Shown here in pieces: positions 9,203 to 17,890 of a stretch of DNA of 64,000 nt; position 1 is the stretch's first letter, and every line of letters begins with the position of its first letter. Under the pieces are notes generated by a model. The model searched no databases. It was not told the origin of the DNA and saw only the letters and a program-made list of their open reading frames with translations. The DNA lies in the NCBI GenBank assembly GCA_947259915.1, contig CAMYOC010000040.1:27072-91071 (forward strand). The letters are read 5' to 3'. A program made the translations under genes and the position numbers. This DNA is from an uncultured Gammaproteobacteria bacterium. GTDB taxonomy: Bacteria > Pseudomonadota > Gammaproteobacteria > Steroidobacterales > XN24.

Positions 9203-10957
9203 ATGAAACTCAATAACAGAAATTCGAAGTTCTCCTCGCTGGTGTTAGGCGCCTTGGCATTGATCGGCCTGTTTCACGTGAACACCATGCCCGGTCAGGA
9301 AGCCGCCGGGGAGCGCAGCAGCTACATCGTTCAGGGCGCCAGCCTGCCGGCCGTGAAGGCGTTGGTCCAGGCGCGGGGCGGCGAGATTACCCATGAACTT
9401 GGCGTCATCGAGGCGGTGGCGGCTGAGCTGACCCCCAGCCAGCTGGCCGCGCTTCGCGACAACGACGCGATCCGCAAGGTTTATGGCAATGGCACGGTCG
9501 AGACGGCCGGCAAGCCAAGCGATAAGGGCAAAGGCGACTCCGGCGGGAGCGACTCCGGATCCGAGGGGACAGGCAATGAAGTGCTGGAAACAAACTTTCC
9601 CACGTTGACCAATGCCGACGATGTCCACGCGCTCGGCATCACCGGCGAGGGCATTGGCATCGCCGTGCTGGACACCGGTCTGTGGAAGCACGAAGGGATT
9701 ACGCTGGATCCATACGGCAGCGTGCGCCTTAAGGCGGCCTATAACGCGATCAACGACACAGTGATAAGGAAGCCCCTCAATGGCGGCGACTTGGGTGGTC
9801 ATGGCACCCACGTGGCGAGCATCGCCGTCTCCACCCTGGTGACCGACGCCGGGAAGTACAACGGCATCGCGCCCGGCGCACATCTGGTCTCGGTGCAGGC
9901 TTTCGGCCCTAACGGCCAGGGCACCTACGCCGACGTCATTCGCGCCATCGACTGGGTGGTGGCCAACAAGTCGAAGCACCAGATCCGGATCCTCAATCTG
10001 TCCTTCAGCGCCGAGCCGCGCTCGCACTATTGGGATGACCCGATCAACCAGGCGGTCATGGTGGCTTGGCAGAAGGAAATCTTCGTGGTGGCGGCGGCCG
10101 GCAACCGGGGCCCCGGCTCCATGACCATCGGCGTGCCGGGCAACGTGCCGTACGTAATGACCGTTGGCGCCATGACCGACAGCTTTACGCCGGCCGATGG
10201 CGCCGACGACAAGCTGGCCACGTTCTCCTCCGCCGGACCGACCTACGAAGGCTTCGTCAAGCCCGAGGTGGTGGCGCCGGGCGGCCACATGCTTGGCCTG
10301 ATGGATAAGTATGATTCCCAGCTCGCGCTGGACTATCCGGAATTCCATTACGGTGGCAAGTACTTTGAAATGTCCGGCACGTCCCAGGCCACCGCCGTGG
10401 TCTCCGGCATCGCCGCCCTGGCCCTGCAGGCCGAGGCCTGGCGCTCCGTGGACGAACTCAAGTGCAAGATCCTGTCGGCCGCCAAGCCGGCGGTGAACCA
10501 GGACGGCAGCCTGGCCTACAGCATCTTCCAGCAAGGCGCCGGACTGGTGGACGCCTATGAGGCAGTCATGAACCAGACGGTGGACTGCGCCAACCGCGGC
10601 CTGCACATCGACAACGATATCGACGGCTACCAGCACTTCGGCGGCCGCGCCAACCAGAACCCGGACGGCAGCTACTACCTGATGGGCATGGACGGCTACA
10701 TCTGGACCGATGGCGGTGTGGGCACCGAAGGATACATCTGGACGGACGGATACGTCTGGACGGACGGCTACGTCTGGACCGATTCCTATCTCTGGACGGA
10801 CGGATCGGTCAACGCGAATGGCTACATCTGGACCGACGGTTATGTCTGGACGGACGGCTACATCTGGACCGACAGCAACGTAAGCATTGGCGGCTACATC
10901 TGGACCGATGCGCTGACCGAGATGGCCACCATGAGCAGCTGGGTCGATCCCGAGTAA
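9203..10957 (+). CDS. secreted subtilase (S8) with C-terminal WTD hexapeptide repeats, protease 2
   Basis: 584 aa. An N-terminal signal sequence (SSLVLGALALIGLFHV) has no lipobox Cys, so the protein is exported but not lipidated, unlike protease 1. The I9-like propeptide runs about residues 30-95 (YIVQGASLPAVKALVQARGG), followed by a Gly/Ser-rich linker (KGDSGGSDSGSEG). The triad is D157 (AVLDTGL), H200 (GGHGTHVAS), S394 (MSGTSQATA), with the oxyanion Asn in AAAGNRGPG. The linker QHFGGRANQN matches protease 1. The C-terminus has twelve hexads, nine of them WTD, and ends SWVDPE, echoing HWVEQE. The start follows AGAAACAGG 16 nt after the cyclase stop. Protease 3 begins 10 nt downstream. Probably a paralogue of protease 1 by local duplication. 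Confidence 0.92.
   Translation: MKLNNRNSKFSSLVLGALALIGLFHVNTMPGQEAAGERSSYIVQGASLPAVKALVQARGGEITHELGVIEAVAAELTPSQLAALRDNDAIRKVYGNGTVETAGKPSDKGKGDSGGSDSGSEGTGNEVLETNFPTLTNADDVHALGITGEGIGIAVLDTGLWKHEGITLDPYGSVRLKAAYNAINDTVIRKPLNGGDLGGHGTHVASIAVSTLVTDAGKYNGIAPGAHLVSVQAFGPNGQGTYADVIRAIDWVVANKSKHQIRILNLSFSAEPRSHYWDDPINQAVMVAWQKEIFVVAAAGNRGPGSMTIGVPGNVPYVMTVGAMTDSFTPADGADDKLATFSSAGPTYEGFVKPEVVAPGGHMLGLMDKYDSQLALDYPEFHYGGKYFEMSGTSQATAVVSGIAALALQAEAWRSVDELKCKILSAAKPAVNQDGSLAYSIFQQGAGLVDAYEAVMNQTVDCANRGLHIDNDIDGYQHFGGRANQNPDGSYYLMGMDGYIWTDGGVGTEGYIWTDGYVWTDGYVWTDSYLWTDGSVNANGYIWTDGYVWTDGYIWTDSNVSIGGYIWTDALTEMATMSSWVDPE
10694..10909 (+). repeat. 12 x 18-bp coding repeat with three non-WTD units in phase
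   Basis: The hexads are GYIWTD, GGVGTE, GYIWTD, GYVWTD, GYVWTD, SYLWTD, GSVNAN, GYIWTD, GYVWTD, GYIWTD, SNVSIG, GYIWTD. The three deviant hexads keep the six-residue period exactly, which suggests a structural repeat in which some rungs can lose Trp. Confidence 0.93.
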
Positions 10958-10967
10958 GAGGTCAGAC

Positions 10968-13595
10968 ATGATTAGACGCAAGACAAAACTCATCGGCATC
11001 GGCGCCTGTGTCATGGCGGCTGCCGGTCTGGCCACGCTCGTGGCGCAATCCTTGCCGGACCGGGGTGCGGCGCCTGCAGCCATTCCGTCCGAAGCCTGGC
11101 GCGGGACTGATGCATACCCCGACGCGAAGCCGGTGCTGTCGACCCGTGATGATCAGGCCTCGAAACCGACGCTGGCAGGCGGCGACCAGGTCGATTCATC
11201 CGCTGCGCGCGAAGGCGCGGAACAGCGCTTCGCACCTGCAGCCAGGACGGCCATCCGAAATTATGCTGCGGCCACTCCGGCCGCCCCTGAGACCGCCGGC
11301 AGCGACGCCCGGATCCGCACCGACGCGGCCGGCAGCGACCGCCCCGGGCGTTACAGTCGACTGAGCGCGAATGCCGCCGCCCTGGCCCGGGCAGGCGGCG
11401 AAGACATGGTCGAGGTCGTCGTGGCCTATGAGGCTGCACCAGACGCGCAAGAGGCCGAACGCGTCAGCCTGCTTGGCGGCGACCGGCAGCGAGGCTTTGC
11501 GAATTTGCGCATGAAGACTTTGCGCGTTCCCGCCAGTCAGCTCGAGACCCTGAGTCTGGGCGCGGGCGTGAAGTTTGTGGCCACCGACGAGCCGGTTGCG
11601 ACCGCGTCCGTCTCCGCGCGCGAGACTGCACTGCTGCCGCAGCCCGGCTCGCCATACCACTTTGCGGTCGCGCCAAATGTCGGCATTGCGGTGCTGGATT
11701 CCGGCGTCGCCCAACACGATGACATGAATCTGGTTAAGCAGGTGAATATCATCCCGCCGGCCACGCGGACCGTGAACGAGGGCCGTGCCGAGGGATCGCT
11801 GCAGGCGCTTTACATCTTTGACGAAGGCAACGGGTCGACCGTGTTTGACCGCGCCAGCGGCGACGACGCGTTGCACCTGGCCATGGAGAATCCTGATCGG
11901 GTCGCATGGCAAGACAGCGATGCTAACGTGCATAGCCCGACGCGGATCTCCAACAGTCAGGATAACAATCGTATCTACCAGGCCTGTACGGCCAGCAACG
12001 AGCTGACGGTCGAAGCGTGGATCACCCCGGGCTACACCGAGCAGGGAGGACCGGCGAGGATCGTGACGCTGTCGAAGGATTCTGGTAACCGCAACTTCAC
12101 CCTGGGTCAGGATGGCAGCCGTTTCCAGTTCCGTGTGCGCACCACCAGCAATGGCAACAATGGCACCTATACGATGTTGACCAGCGCCTCTGGTAGCGTG
12201 GCGACGTCGACCCAGCACGTGGTCGCAGTGCGCGACGCAGCCGGCAATGCGTCGCTATACGTCGACGGACAGCTGGTCGACAGCGAGTACATCGGCGGTA
12301 ATTTTGGCAACTGGAACCCGTACTATGATCTGGCGCTGGGCAACGAATTCTCCACTGCCAGCACGACCACCGATCGGGACTGGCGTGGTAATTATCACAG
12401 CGTGGCAGTTTATTGCCGGGCCCTGAGCGCGACTGAGGTGGGCAGCAATTACGCGGCCGGGCATGAGGCGCTCGAGACCGATCGGGACCCCTACGGCCAC
12501 GGCACACATGTAGCGGGGATCGCCGGCGGTGACGGTGCCTTGTCTGGTGGCGCGTATGGCGGTTTTGCCCCCGGAGCCAGCGTGTTTTCGCTGCGCGTGA
12601 TGGACGAACTCGGCCGCGGCTTTACTTCGGACGTGATCGCCGGTCTGGATTGGGTGCTGAGCCACGCCGAGACCGAGAACATACGCGTCGTCAATATGTC
12701 GTTGGGCAAGGCGGTTACGGAAAGCGCCGCCACCGACCTGCTGGTAATGGCCGTCGAGCAGGTCTGGGATGCGGGCATTGTGGTGGTCGCCTCGGCCGGT
12801 AACTACGGCCGCGACGGGTCGATGACGATAACCAGCCCCGGAATCTCGCCGAAGGTCATCACCGTCGGCTCGCTCACCGACAAGGGCACTGGCTTCGACT
12901 ATAGCGACGATTTCGTCTCCACGTTCTCATCCACTGGCCCGACCCTGATCGATCATTATCTGAAGCCGGATCTGCTCGCGCCGGGTAACCGACTCGTTGC
13001 ACCGATGCCGGCTGCGGCGAGGATGAGGGTTGATCTGCCGGGCCGCGCGCCGGCCTGTGGGAACGGCTGTAGTAACCGCTATCTGGAGATTTCCGGGACC
13101 AGCATGGCCGCCGGCGTCGTATCCGGTGCTGCCGCCCTGATGCTGACCCAGGACCCGGCCCTGACCCCGGCCACGGTCAAAGCCCGACTGATGCGCTCGG
13201 CGCGCAAGATCGACGGTGATGCCACGGCAACCGGGGCCGGTGTAATTGATGTGGCGGCCGCGCTGGCGGAAACCGGCCACGTCGCTGGCCAGGCCCTGTC
13301 GCCGAAGATGGTGCGCTCCGAGGCCGAGGCGGGAATCCTGATCGAGGACACGGCCCAGCTGTGGGGCGACGCGGCCTGGTCGGCGGGTTACATCTGGACC
13401 GATGGTTTTATCTGGACCGACGGGTACGTACGGGCTGACGGTTACATCTGGACCGACGGTTACATCTGGACCGACGGTTACATCTGGACCGACGGCTACA
13501 TCTGGACCGACGGCTATATCTGGACTGACGCGGTGCGCGACATGGATCCGCTGTACGGTACCAGCGCACAAAGCAGCGGGCTGAACGATGATTGA
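10968..13595 (+). CDS. subtilase (S8) with LamG-like insertion inside the catalytic domain and WTD repeats, protease 3
   Basis: 875 aa. An N-terminal hydrophobic signal or anchor (IGIGACVMAAAGLATLVA) precedes a long propeptide-like region. The triad is D244 (AVLDSGV), H511 (YGHGTHVAG) and S712 (ISGTSMAAG), with Asn in VASAGNYGR. The D-H spacing is 267 residues against about 40 in proteases 1 and 2, because a concanavalin/LamG-like domain of about 230 residues is inserted (about 275-505: LQALYIFDEGNG ... LTVEAWITPG ... HVVAVRDAAGNASLYVDGQLV ... HSVAVYCRALSATEV). After the peptidase come eight hexads, seven of them WTD, and a short tail. It begins 10 nt after protease 2, so it is in the same operon. 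The insertion probably adds glycan or protein binding next to the active site. Confidence 0.9.
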   Translation: MIRRKTKLIGIGACVMAAAGLATLVAQSLPDRGAAPAAIPSEAWRGTDAYPDAKPVLSTRDDQASKPTLAGGDQVDSSAAREGAEQRFAPAARTAIRNYAAATPAAPETAGSDARIRTDAAGSDRPGRYSRLSANAAALARAGGEDMVEVVVAYEAAPDAQEAERVSLLGGDRQRGFANLRMKTLRVPASQLETLSLGAGVKFVATDEPVATASVSARETALLPQPGSPYHFAVAPNVGIAVLDSGVAQHDDMNLVKQVNIIPPATRTVNEGRAEGSLQALYIFDEGNGSTVFDRASGDDALHLAMENPDRVAWQDSDANVHSPTRISNSQDNNRIYQACTASNELTVEAWITPGYTEQGGPARIVTLSKDSGNRNFTLGQDGSRFQFRVRTTSNGNNGTYTMLTSASGSVATSTQHVVAVRDAAGNASLYVDGQLVDSEYIGGNFGNWNPYYDLALGNEFSTASTTTDRDWRGNYHSVAVYCRALSATEVGSNYAAGHEALETDRDPYGHGTHVAGIAGGDGALSGGAYGGFAPGASVFSLRVMDELGRGFTSDVIAGLDWVLSHAETENIRVVNMSLGKAVTESAATDLLVMAVEQVWDAGIVVVASAGNYGRDGSMTITSPGISPKVITVGSLTDKGTGFDYSDDFVSTFSSTGPTLIDHYLKPDLLAPGNRLVAPMPAAARMRVDLPGRAPACGNGCSNRYLEISGTSMAAGVVSGAAALMLTQDPALTPATVKARLMRSARKIDGDATATGAGVIDVAAALAETGHVAGQALSPKMVRSEAEAGILIEDTAQLWGDAAWSAGYIWTDGFIWTDGYVRADGYIWTDGYIWTDGYIWTDGYIWTDGYIWTDAVRDMDPLYGTSAQSSGLNDD
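13386..13529 (+). repeat. 8 x 18-bp coding repeat (WTD hexads of protease 3)
   Basis: The units are GYIWTD, GFIWTD, GYVRAD, then GYIWTD five times. The last five are close to identical in DNA, so this is the array most likely to vary in copy number by slippage. Confidence 0.95.
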
Positions 13596-13737
13596 ACCGA
13601 ACACGGAGCCGGATCATACGGCCCTCAGTCGCGGAGTGTTCATCCGCTCCGGCTGATGTTGATCCGCCGCCGAATCTTCCGGACACGGAATCCCGACCAA
13701 AATCCGCGCGGCACCGAATCCCGACACAGACTTCCAC

Positions 13738-13766
13738 ACGACCGCGCAATGCGGTCGTACTTTTTT
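13738..13766 (+). terminator. rho-independent terminator of the protease operon
   Basis: A perfect 8-bp stem ACGACCGC/GCGGTCGT with loop GCAAT is followed by AC and six T. It lies 143 bp after the stop of protease 3. Confidence 0.85.
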
Positions 13767-13855
13767 GTATGTGGTGCCAGCTGACGGAAATTCGGGCCGG
13801 CGCCCGACCAGGCGTCAGCAGCGGCGTTCAAGGCGTCGACTTAACCGCTGGATTA

Positions 13856-13871
13856 TGTGCGCTACGTCACA
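13856..13871. promoter_or_regulatory. imperfect CRP-like site
   Basis: TGTGCGCTACGTCACA has one mismatch to TGTGA-N6-TCACA and lies 164 bp before the start of the sigma-54 activator gene. Weak alone; noted because perfect GTGA-N6-TCAC palindromes occur at 3961 and 18023 in the same locus. Confidence 0.3.
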
Positions 13872-14034
13872 CCCCACCGTGACTCGTTCGCGAAGGAAGT
13901 GCGCCCCGGTTCGAGCGCAATCACGTGTAATGGGACCCATGCCGATGCGCAGTCGCCACGTCGAAAACGCAGCTCTGGAAAGACCAGGAGCAGCGGGCGA
14001 GCGCCAGGTGACCAGCTGAGGAAGGAACCGATCA

Positions 14035-15159
14035 GTGACCGCAATGGCGAAGAAAAAAGATGCAACGGTCGCGGCCGCCGAGAGCACCGGCCCGGACGAC
14101 GGTGACACCGTCGCGAGCGGTCTGGAGAGTTCATCCGGAAATCCGTCTTGCGACGCCGCGACTCGGTACATGCCGACCGGCGAAACACCATGTATGAGCG
14201 CTGTCCGTCGCCTTATCGAACAGGTGGCCGGGGTCGACACCAACGTATTGATCACCGGCGAATCCGGCACCGGCAAGGAGTGGGCTGCGCGCAGCATCCA
14301 CCATCTATCGCCGCGCTGCGAGCAACCGTTCGTCCCGGTCAATTGCGGCGCCATCCCCGCTGAGCTGATGGAGAGTGAGCTGTTCGGACACGAAAAGGGC
14401 TCGTTCACCGGCGCTATCGCATCGCGCGCAGGTCGTTTTGAAATGGCCGAGGGCGGCACGCTGTTTCTCGACGAGATCGGCGATATGAGTCTGCCGATGC
14501 AGGTCAAGCTGCTGCGGGTGCTGCAGGAGCGACAGTACGAGCGTGTCGGCAGCAACAGAAGCCGGCCCTGTGACGTGCGCATTGTGGCCGCGACGCACCG
14601 GAACCTGGAGGCGATGATCGCCGACGGCCGCTTCCGCGCAGACCTCTTTTACCGCCTGAATGTTTTTCCGATCGAGATGCCGGCGCTGAGGGATCGCATC
14701 GACGACCTCGGCCTGCTCGCCGCAAATATCATGCAGCGGTGCGAGCGCTCCGGGCTCGATCCTGTTGAACTCACGCCGGGCGCGCTGCGTGTGCTGCGCG
14801 ATAGTCCGTGGCCCGGCAATATCCGTGAGCTGGCCAACCTGCTGGAGCGGCTGTGCGTGCTCTACCCGGGAGGAACGGTCGATATCGGACAATTACCAGG
14901 CCGCTTTACCCGGAACGTGCAGATTCGTGACTCGGACCGGCACACGCTGGAGGAGGCGCGGTCAACAGGACCGATGCCCCAGGACTTCGGACTGCCCGGA
15001 CCCAATATGACGCTCAAGGATTATCTCGCCAGCATCGAACGGTCGTTGATTCTGCGGGCGCTGAACGAGAGCAACGGGGTCATCGCCGGTGCAGCACGTA
15101 TTCTCAACGTACGGCGGACAACGCTGGTAGAGAAAATGAAAAAGTACCGGATCGGCTAG
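14035..15159 (+). CDS. sigma-54-dependent transcriptional activator without receiver domain
   Basis: 374 aa from GTG 14035, which has AGGAAGGA 8 nt upstream; an ATG nine bases later is the alternative. An N-terminal tail of about 45 residues of no recognisable domain is followed by a complete AAA+ domain: Walker A GESGTGKE (from G75), the sigma-54 contact loop GSFTGA (122-127), Walker [10 protein letters not shown] and the arginine-finger region [15 protein letters not shown] Fis-type helix-turn-helix closes the protein ([20 protein letters not shown]). Activators of this build remodel RNA polymerase-sigma-54 from distant upstream sites. The lack of a receiver domain means control is by expression level, a partner protein or an anti-activator. 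The targets are unknown: I see no sigma-54 box before the protease genes, but four before PEP-CTERM genes 27 kb away. Confidence 0.9.
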   Translation: MTAMAKKKDATVAAAESTGPDDGDTVASGLESSSGNPSCDAATRYMPTGETPCMSAVRRLIEQVAGVDTNVLITGESGTGKEWAARSIHHLSPRCEQPFVPVNCGAIPAELMESELFGHEKGSFTGAIASRAGRFEMAEGGTLFLDEIGDMSLPMQVKLLRVLQERQYERVGSNRSRPCDVRIVAATHRNLEAMIADGRFRADLFYRLNVFPIEMPALRDRIDDLGLLAANIMQRCERSGLDPVELTPGALRVLRDSPWPGNIRELANLLERLCVLYPGGTVDIGQLPGRFTRNVQIRDSDRHTLEEARSTGPMPQDFGLPGPNMTLKDYLASIERSLILRALNESNGVIAGAARILNVRRTTLVEKMKKYRIG

Positions 15160-15218
15160 GGCATTCTGCTCGCCCGGTCCGTTTGAAGTGCTACGTCGCC
15201 GTTTCCTGCGGTCACCCT

Positions 15219-15237
15219 GCCGCTAACGGTTAGCGGC
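15219..15237. terminator. strong hairpin between convergent genes
   Basis: GCCGCTAAC-G-GTTAGCGGC is a perfect inverted repeat with 9-nt arms between the activator (rightward) and the Hpt gene (leftward). No T-run follows on either side, so it may be a weak or protein-assisted terminator. Confidence 0.4.
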
Positions 15238-15266
15238 TGATAATTCCGCGGCGAGGCAGTCACCAC

Positions 15267-15290
15267 CTGATAACTGATAACTGATAACTG
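15267..15290. repeat. tandem heptamer CTGATAA x 3
   Basis: Three exact copies of CTGATAA are followed by CTG, lying just beyond the stop of the leftward Hpt gene. It may be a simple slippage product. Confidence 0.7.
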
Positions 15291-15303
15291 GTTCCTCAGC
15301 CGC

Positions 15304-15690
15304 TCAGGCCGAGGCGGCGTGGTCGCCGTCGCCGGGCGGCTCCGATGACTCGATGCGTTCTGCCGCCAACGCAGTCAACGCCCGCTCGTGCTCGGCATGG
15401 ATTTCCTCGAACAGGTTTGTTTCCTGTGCCAGGTCGCCCGCGCGGGCCTGTTCTTCCAGCTGTCGGCATAACTCCGACAGACGGCTCGCACCGAGATTCG
15501 CTGCGGCCGATTTGAACGTGTGGGCGTGGCGGCGTGTCTCGTCGATGTCGCCATCCTGCAACGCCCGATGCAACGCCTTGACCAGAGCGTCGGCATTACG
15601 ACTATAGGTGTCGATAATCCGGGTCAGCAGATCCGGTTGCCCGGGACGCTGCAAGGCGCGGATGTTGTCCAGTGCGGTTTGATCCAGCAT
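15304..15690 (-). CDS. Hpt-domain phosphotransfer protein
   Basis: 128 aa from ATG 15690, chosen because AGGAG sits 6-7 nt upstream and because longer starts run into the preceding gene. A single histidine phosphotransfer domain with the phospho-acceptor motif HAHTFKSAAANLGA, then the helix LSELCRQLEEQARAG. Such proteins shuttle phosphate between a hybrid kinase and a response regulator. It starts 13 nt after the stop of the REC-PAS-GGDEF-EAL gene on the same strand, so the two form an operon; the receiver of that protein, or of the one at 1701, is a natural partner. Confidence 0.9.
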   Translation of the reverse strand: MLDQTALDNIRALQRPGQPDLLTRIIDTYSRNADALVKALHRALQDGDIDETRRHAHTFKSAAANLGASRLSELCRQLEEQARAGDLAQETNLFEEIHAEHERALTALAAERIESSEPPGDGDHAASA

Positions 15691-15703
15691 ATCTGACTCC
15701 TGA

Positions 15704-17890
15704 CTATCTGAGGCGCCGCGAACCTGTCGCACCCCGGTCGTTCGCGTCACCGATAATGGTGGCGGCCAGGTTGCTGCGTACGAATTCGCTTATCTGTGCG
15801 GCGGGGACCGGGCGACTGAACAGGAATCCCTGTACCTCATCGCAGCCGATATCGCAGATGGCGGCAAGCTGCTCCCGGGTCTCGACGCCCTCGGCGATAA
15901 CCTTCAATCCGAGGCTGTGACCCATAGCGACCACCGCCGAGCAGATCGCCCTATCGTCGGCATCGATGTTGATGTCTTCGATAAAGGAGCGATCGATCTT
16001 CAGCGCATCGACGTTGAGGCGCTTCAGATAGCTCAACGAAGAGTATCCGGTACCGAAATCGTCGACCGCCAGCGCCACACCCATCTCCTGGATTTCTCGC
16101 AGCGTCTCGTGGATCTGTGCCAGGTCGCGCAGGAACAGACTCTCGGTAATCTCCAGTTCGAGGCTTGATGCATCGATACCACTGTTGCAGATGGCGCCCC
16201 AGATCATGGTGGCCAGATTGCCGAAGGTGAACAGCTGGCTGGACACGTTGACGGCGATGGGGAAGGGATCCAGACCCGCGGCGACCCATGCGCGTGACTG
16301 TTCGCAGGCCTGGGTAACGACCCATTCGCTGATCGGCGCGATCAGTCCGGTCTCTTCCGCCAGCGGGATAAACCGCGCGGGTGAGATCGGTCCTTCCTCC
16401 GGATGGTTCCAACGCAGCAAGGCTTCGACGCCGGTAATCCCGCGCCCCTTGAGATTGATCTTCGGCTGATAATGAATTTCCAGATCGCCGTGCTCCACCG
16501 CCTTGCGCAGTTTCAGCTCCAGGTCGAGTCGCTCCATCGACCGAAGGCTCATGGATTCGGAATAGAACCGTTGCGTGTTGCGACCGGCCGTCTTGGCCTC
16601 ATACATCGCGGTGTCTGCATTTTTCATCAGTGCCTCGGCATCCGCTCCGTCCTGCGGATAGATGGCGATGCCGATGCTCGGGGTCACCACGAACTCCCGT
16701 CCAAGATGGCTGAACGGGCTGCGCAACGCCTCGTGGACCCGGACCGCGATGCGCTCGGCATCATGCTTGTCGCGGATGCCCCGAGCCAGGATCACGAACT
16801 CGTCCCCGCCGACCCGGGCCAGCGTTTGCGATTGCTGCGATTCATCGGTGGGGGAAACCATGTCCGAGCCACGGATGCATCCGGCCAGCCGCGAGGCCAC
16901 CGACTTCAACAGGACGTCCCCGGTGCTGTGGCCGAGGTTGTCGTTGATGCGCTTGAAGAAATCCAGATCGATAAACAGCAGCGCGACCTGACCGCCCTGG
17001 GTCTGCGCTTCGCTCAACGCAGAGCGCAGTGCGCGCAGGAACCGTTGCCGGTTCGGCAGACCAGTCAGCGTATCGAAAAACGCAAGCCGATGGACCTTGG
17101 CGGCGGCGGTGACACGCTCGGTGACGTTACGGATCAGCGCGAGGACCCGGTTATCCCGATAATTAATCAGACGGACCTCATGAGCGCGTGGCGCGGTCTT
17201 CCGTCCGTGCTGGAATTCAAAGGTCTGGATCGATCCACCTTCCAGACTCCTGCGGATCTGGGCCTGGAATTCGCGGGCGTGCTCCGGCGCGAGCAGTTCG
17301 CTGATCAGCCTGCCCTCGGCGTCGCTGGGCAGCCACTGCTCCCCCTGGCCCTGATCAAGCAACTGGTCGATCCGGCCGTCGGCGTCGAAGACACAGATGC
17401 AGTCCGGGATGGCGCCGAGCAGGGCGCTGTTCTTCGACTCACTGACCTCCAGCTCCCGCAGGGTCCGCGCCGCCCGCAGGATAAATTGCACGCGTTGTCC
17501 GAGGACCGGCCAGTTGATCGGCTTGCTGATAAAATCTGTGGCGCCGGCTTCATATGCCGCCTTGATCGAGGCCGAATCGTCATTGCCAGTAACCATCACC
17601 ACAGGCGTCATGCCGAATTCAGGGAGATCGCGCAGCCTGCGGCAGGCGGAGATGCCATCCAGCCGGGGCATGTCCACATCCATGAGGACGATATCCGGCT
17701 GGTATTGTTCGAACAGGGTGAGTGCGTCCTCACCGTTGCAGGCCTCGATGACCTCGTGACCGCCTCCTTCCATGGTCTCTCTGAGCATCAGGCGCATGGT
17801 CGAATCGTCATCGACGATAAGCACCCGGCAACGCAGCTCGGTGGCTGCGAGACTCACAGTGTCCTCCGACCAGTTAAAGGAATGGGTCAC
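15704..17890 (-). CDS. response regulator REC-PAS-GGDEF-EAL (c-di-GMP turnover)
   Basis: 728 aa. Receiver domain with phospho-acceptor D71 (IVLMDVDMP), a PAS domain (LLGAIPDCICVFDADGRI ... LALIRNVTER), then GGDEF with an intact signature (RVGGDEFVIL) and the Mg-binding FIDLDFFKRIND. A 14-residue insert separates RGSD from the signature, so the standard I-site spacing is absent. The EAL domain is complete (GVEALLRWNHP, AVNVSSQLF, LEITES, DDFGTGYSSL, LKIDRS, AEGVET, VQGFLF). It can plausibly both make and break c-di-GMP, with the receiver and PAS setting the balance. It is a paralogue of the protein at 1701 and is followed by the Hpt gene. Its promoter region is shared with the divergent cytochrome c gene and contains the 18-bp palindrome at 18023. 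Confidence 0.92.
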   Translation of the reverse strand: MTHSFNWSEDTVSLAATELRCRVLIVDDDSTMRLMLRETMEGGGHEVIEACNGEDALTLFEQYQPDIVLMDVDMPRLDGISACRRLRDLPEFGMTPVVMVTGNDDSASIKAAYEAGATDFISKPINWPVLGQRVQFILRAARTLRELEVSESKNSALLGAIPDCICVFDADGRIDQLLDQGQGEQWLPSDAEGRLISELLAPEHAREFQAQIRRSLEGGSIQTFEFQHGRKTAPRAHEVRLINYRDNRVLALIRNVTERVTAAAKVHRLAFFDTLTGLPNRQRFLRALRSALSEAQTQGGQVALLFIDLDFFKRINDNLGHSTGDVLLKSVASRLAGCIRGSDMVSPTDESQQSQTLARVGGDEFVILARGIRDKHDAERIAVRVHEALRSPFSHLGREFVVTPSIGIAIYPQDGADAEALMKNADTAMYEAKTAGRNTQRFYSESMSLRSMERLDLELKLRKAVEHGDLEIHYQPKINLKGRGITGVEALLRWNHPEEGPISPARFIPLAEETGLIAPISEWVVTQACEQSRAWVAAGLDPFPIAVNVSSQLFTFGNLATMIWGAICNSGIDASSLELEITESLFLRDLAQIHETLREIQEMGVALAVDDFGTGYSSLSYLKRLNVDALKIDRSFIEDINIDADDRAICSAVVAMGHSLGLKVIAEGVETREQLAAICDIGCDEVQGFLFSRPVPAAQISEFVRSNLAATIIGDANDRGATGSRRLR

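Larger units (their letters stand above)
13596..14034. other. intergenic region between protease operon and activator gene
   Basis: 439 bp. It contains the terminator at 13738-13766 and a weak CRP-like site at 13856-13871. The phrase GAATCCCGAC occurs twice (about 13689 and 13718) as a short imperfect direct repeat. I find no credible gene. Confidence 0.5.

Noticed and set aside
6790..9213. Long open frame (807 codons) on the minus strand opposite the propeller cyclase, and another of 612 codons at 9245-11083
   Set aside because: They are antisense shadows of GC-rich genes with clear domains on the plus strand; no start signals or family motifs.
5576..13529. 18-bp tandem repeats as CRISPR or VNTR elements
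   Set aside because: No spacers; the repeats are contiguous, in frame, and vary at third codon positions.
15691..15750. Upstream ATG for the Hpt gene
   Set aside because: It lies inside the preceding coding region and lacks a ribosome site, while ATG 15690 has AGGAG at proper distance.
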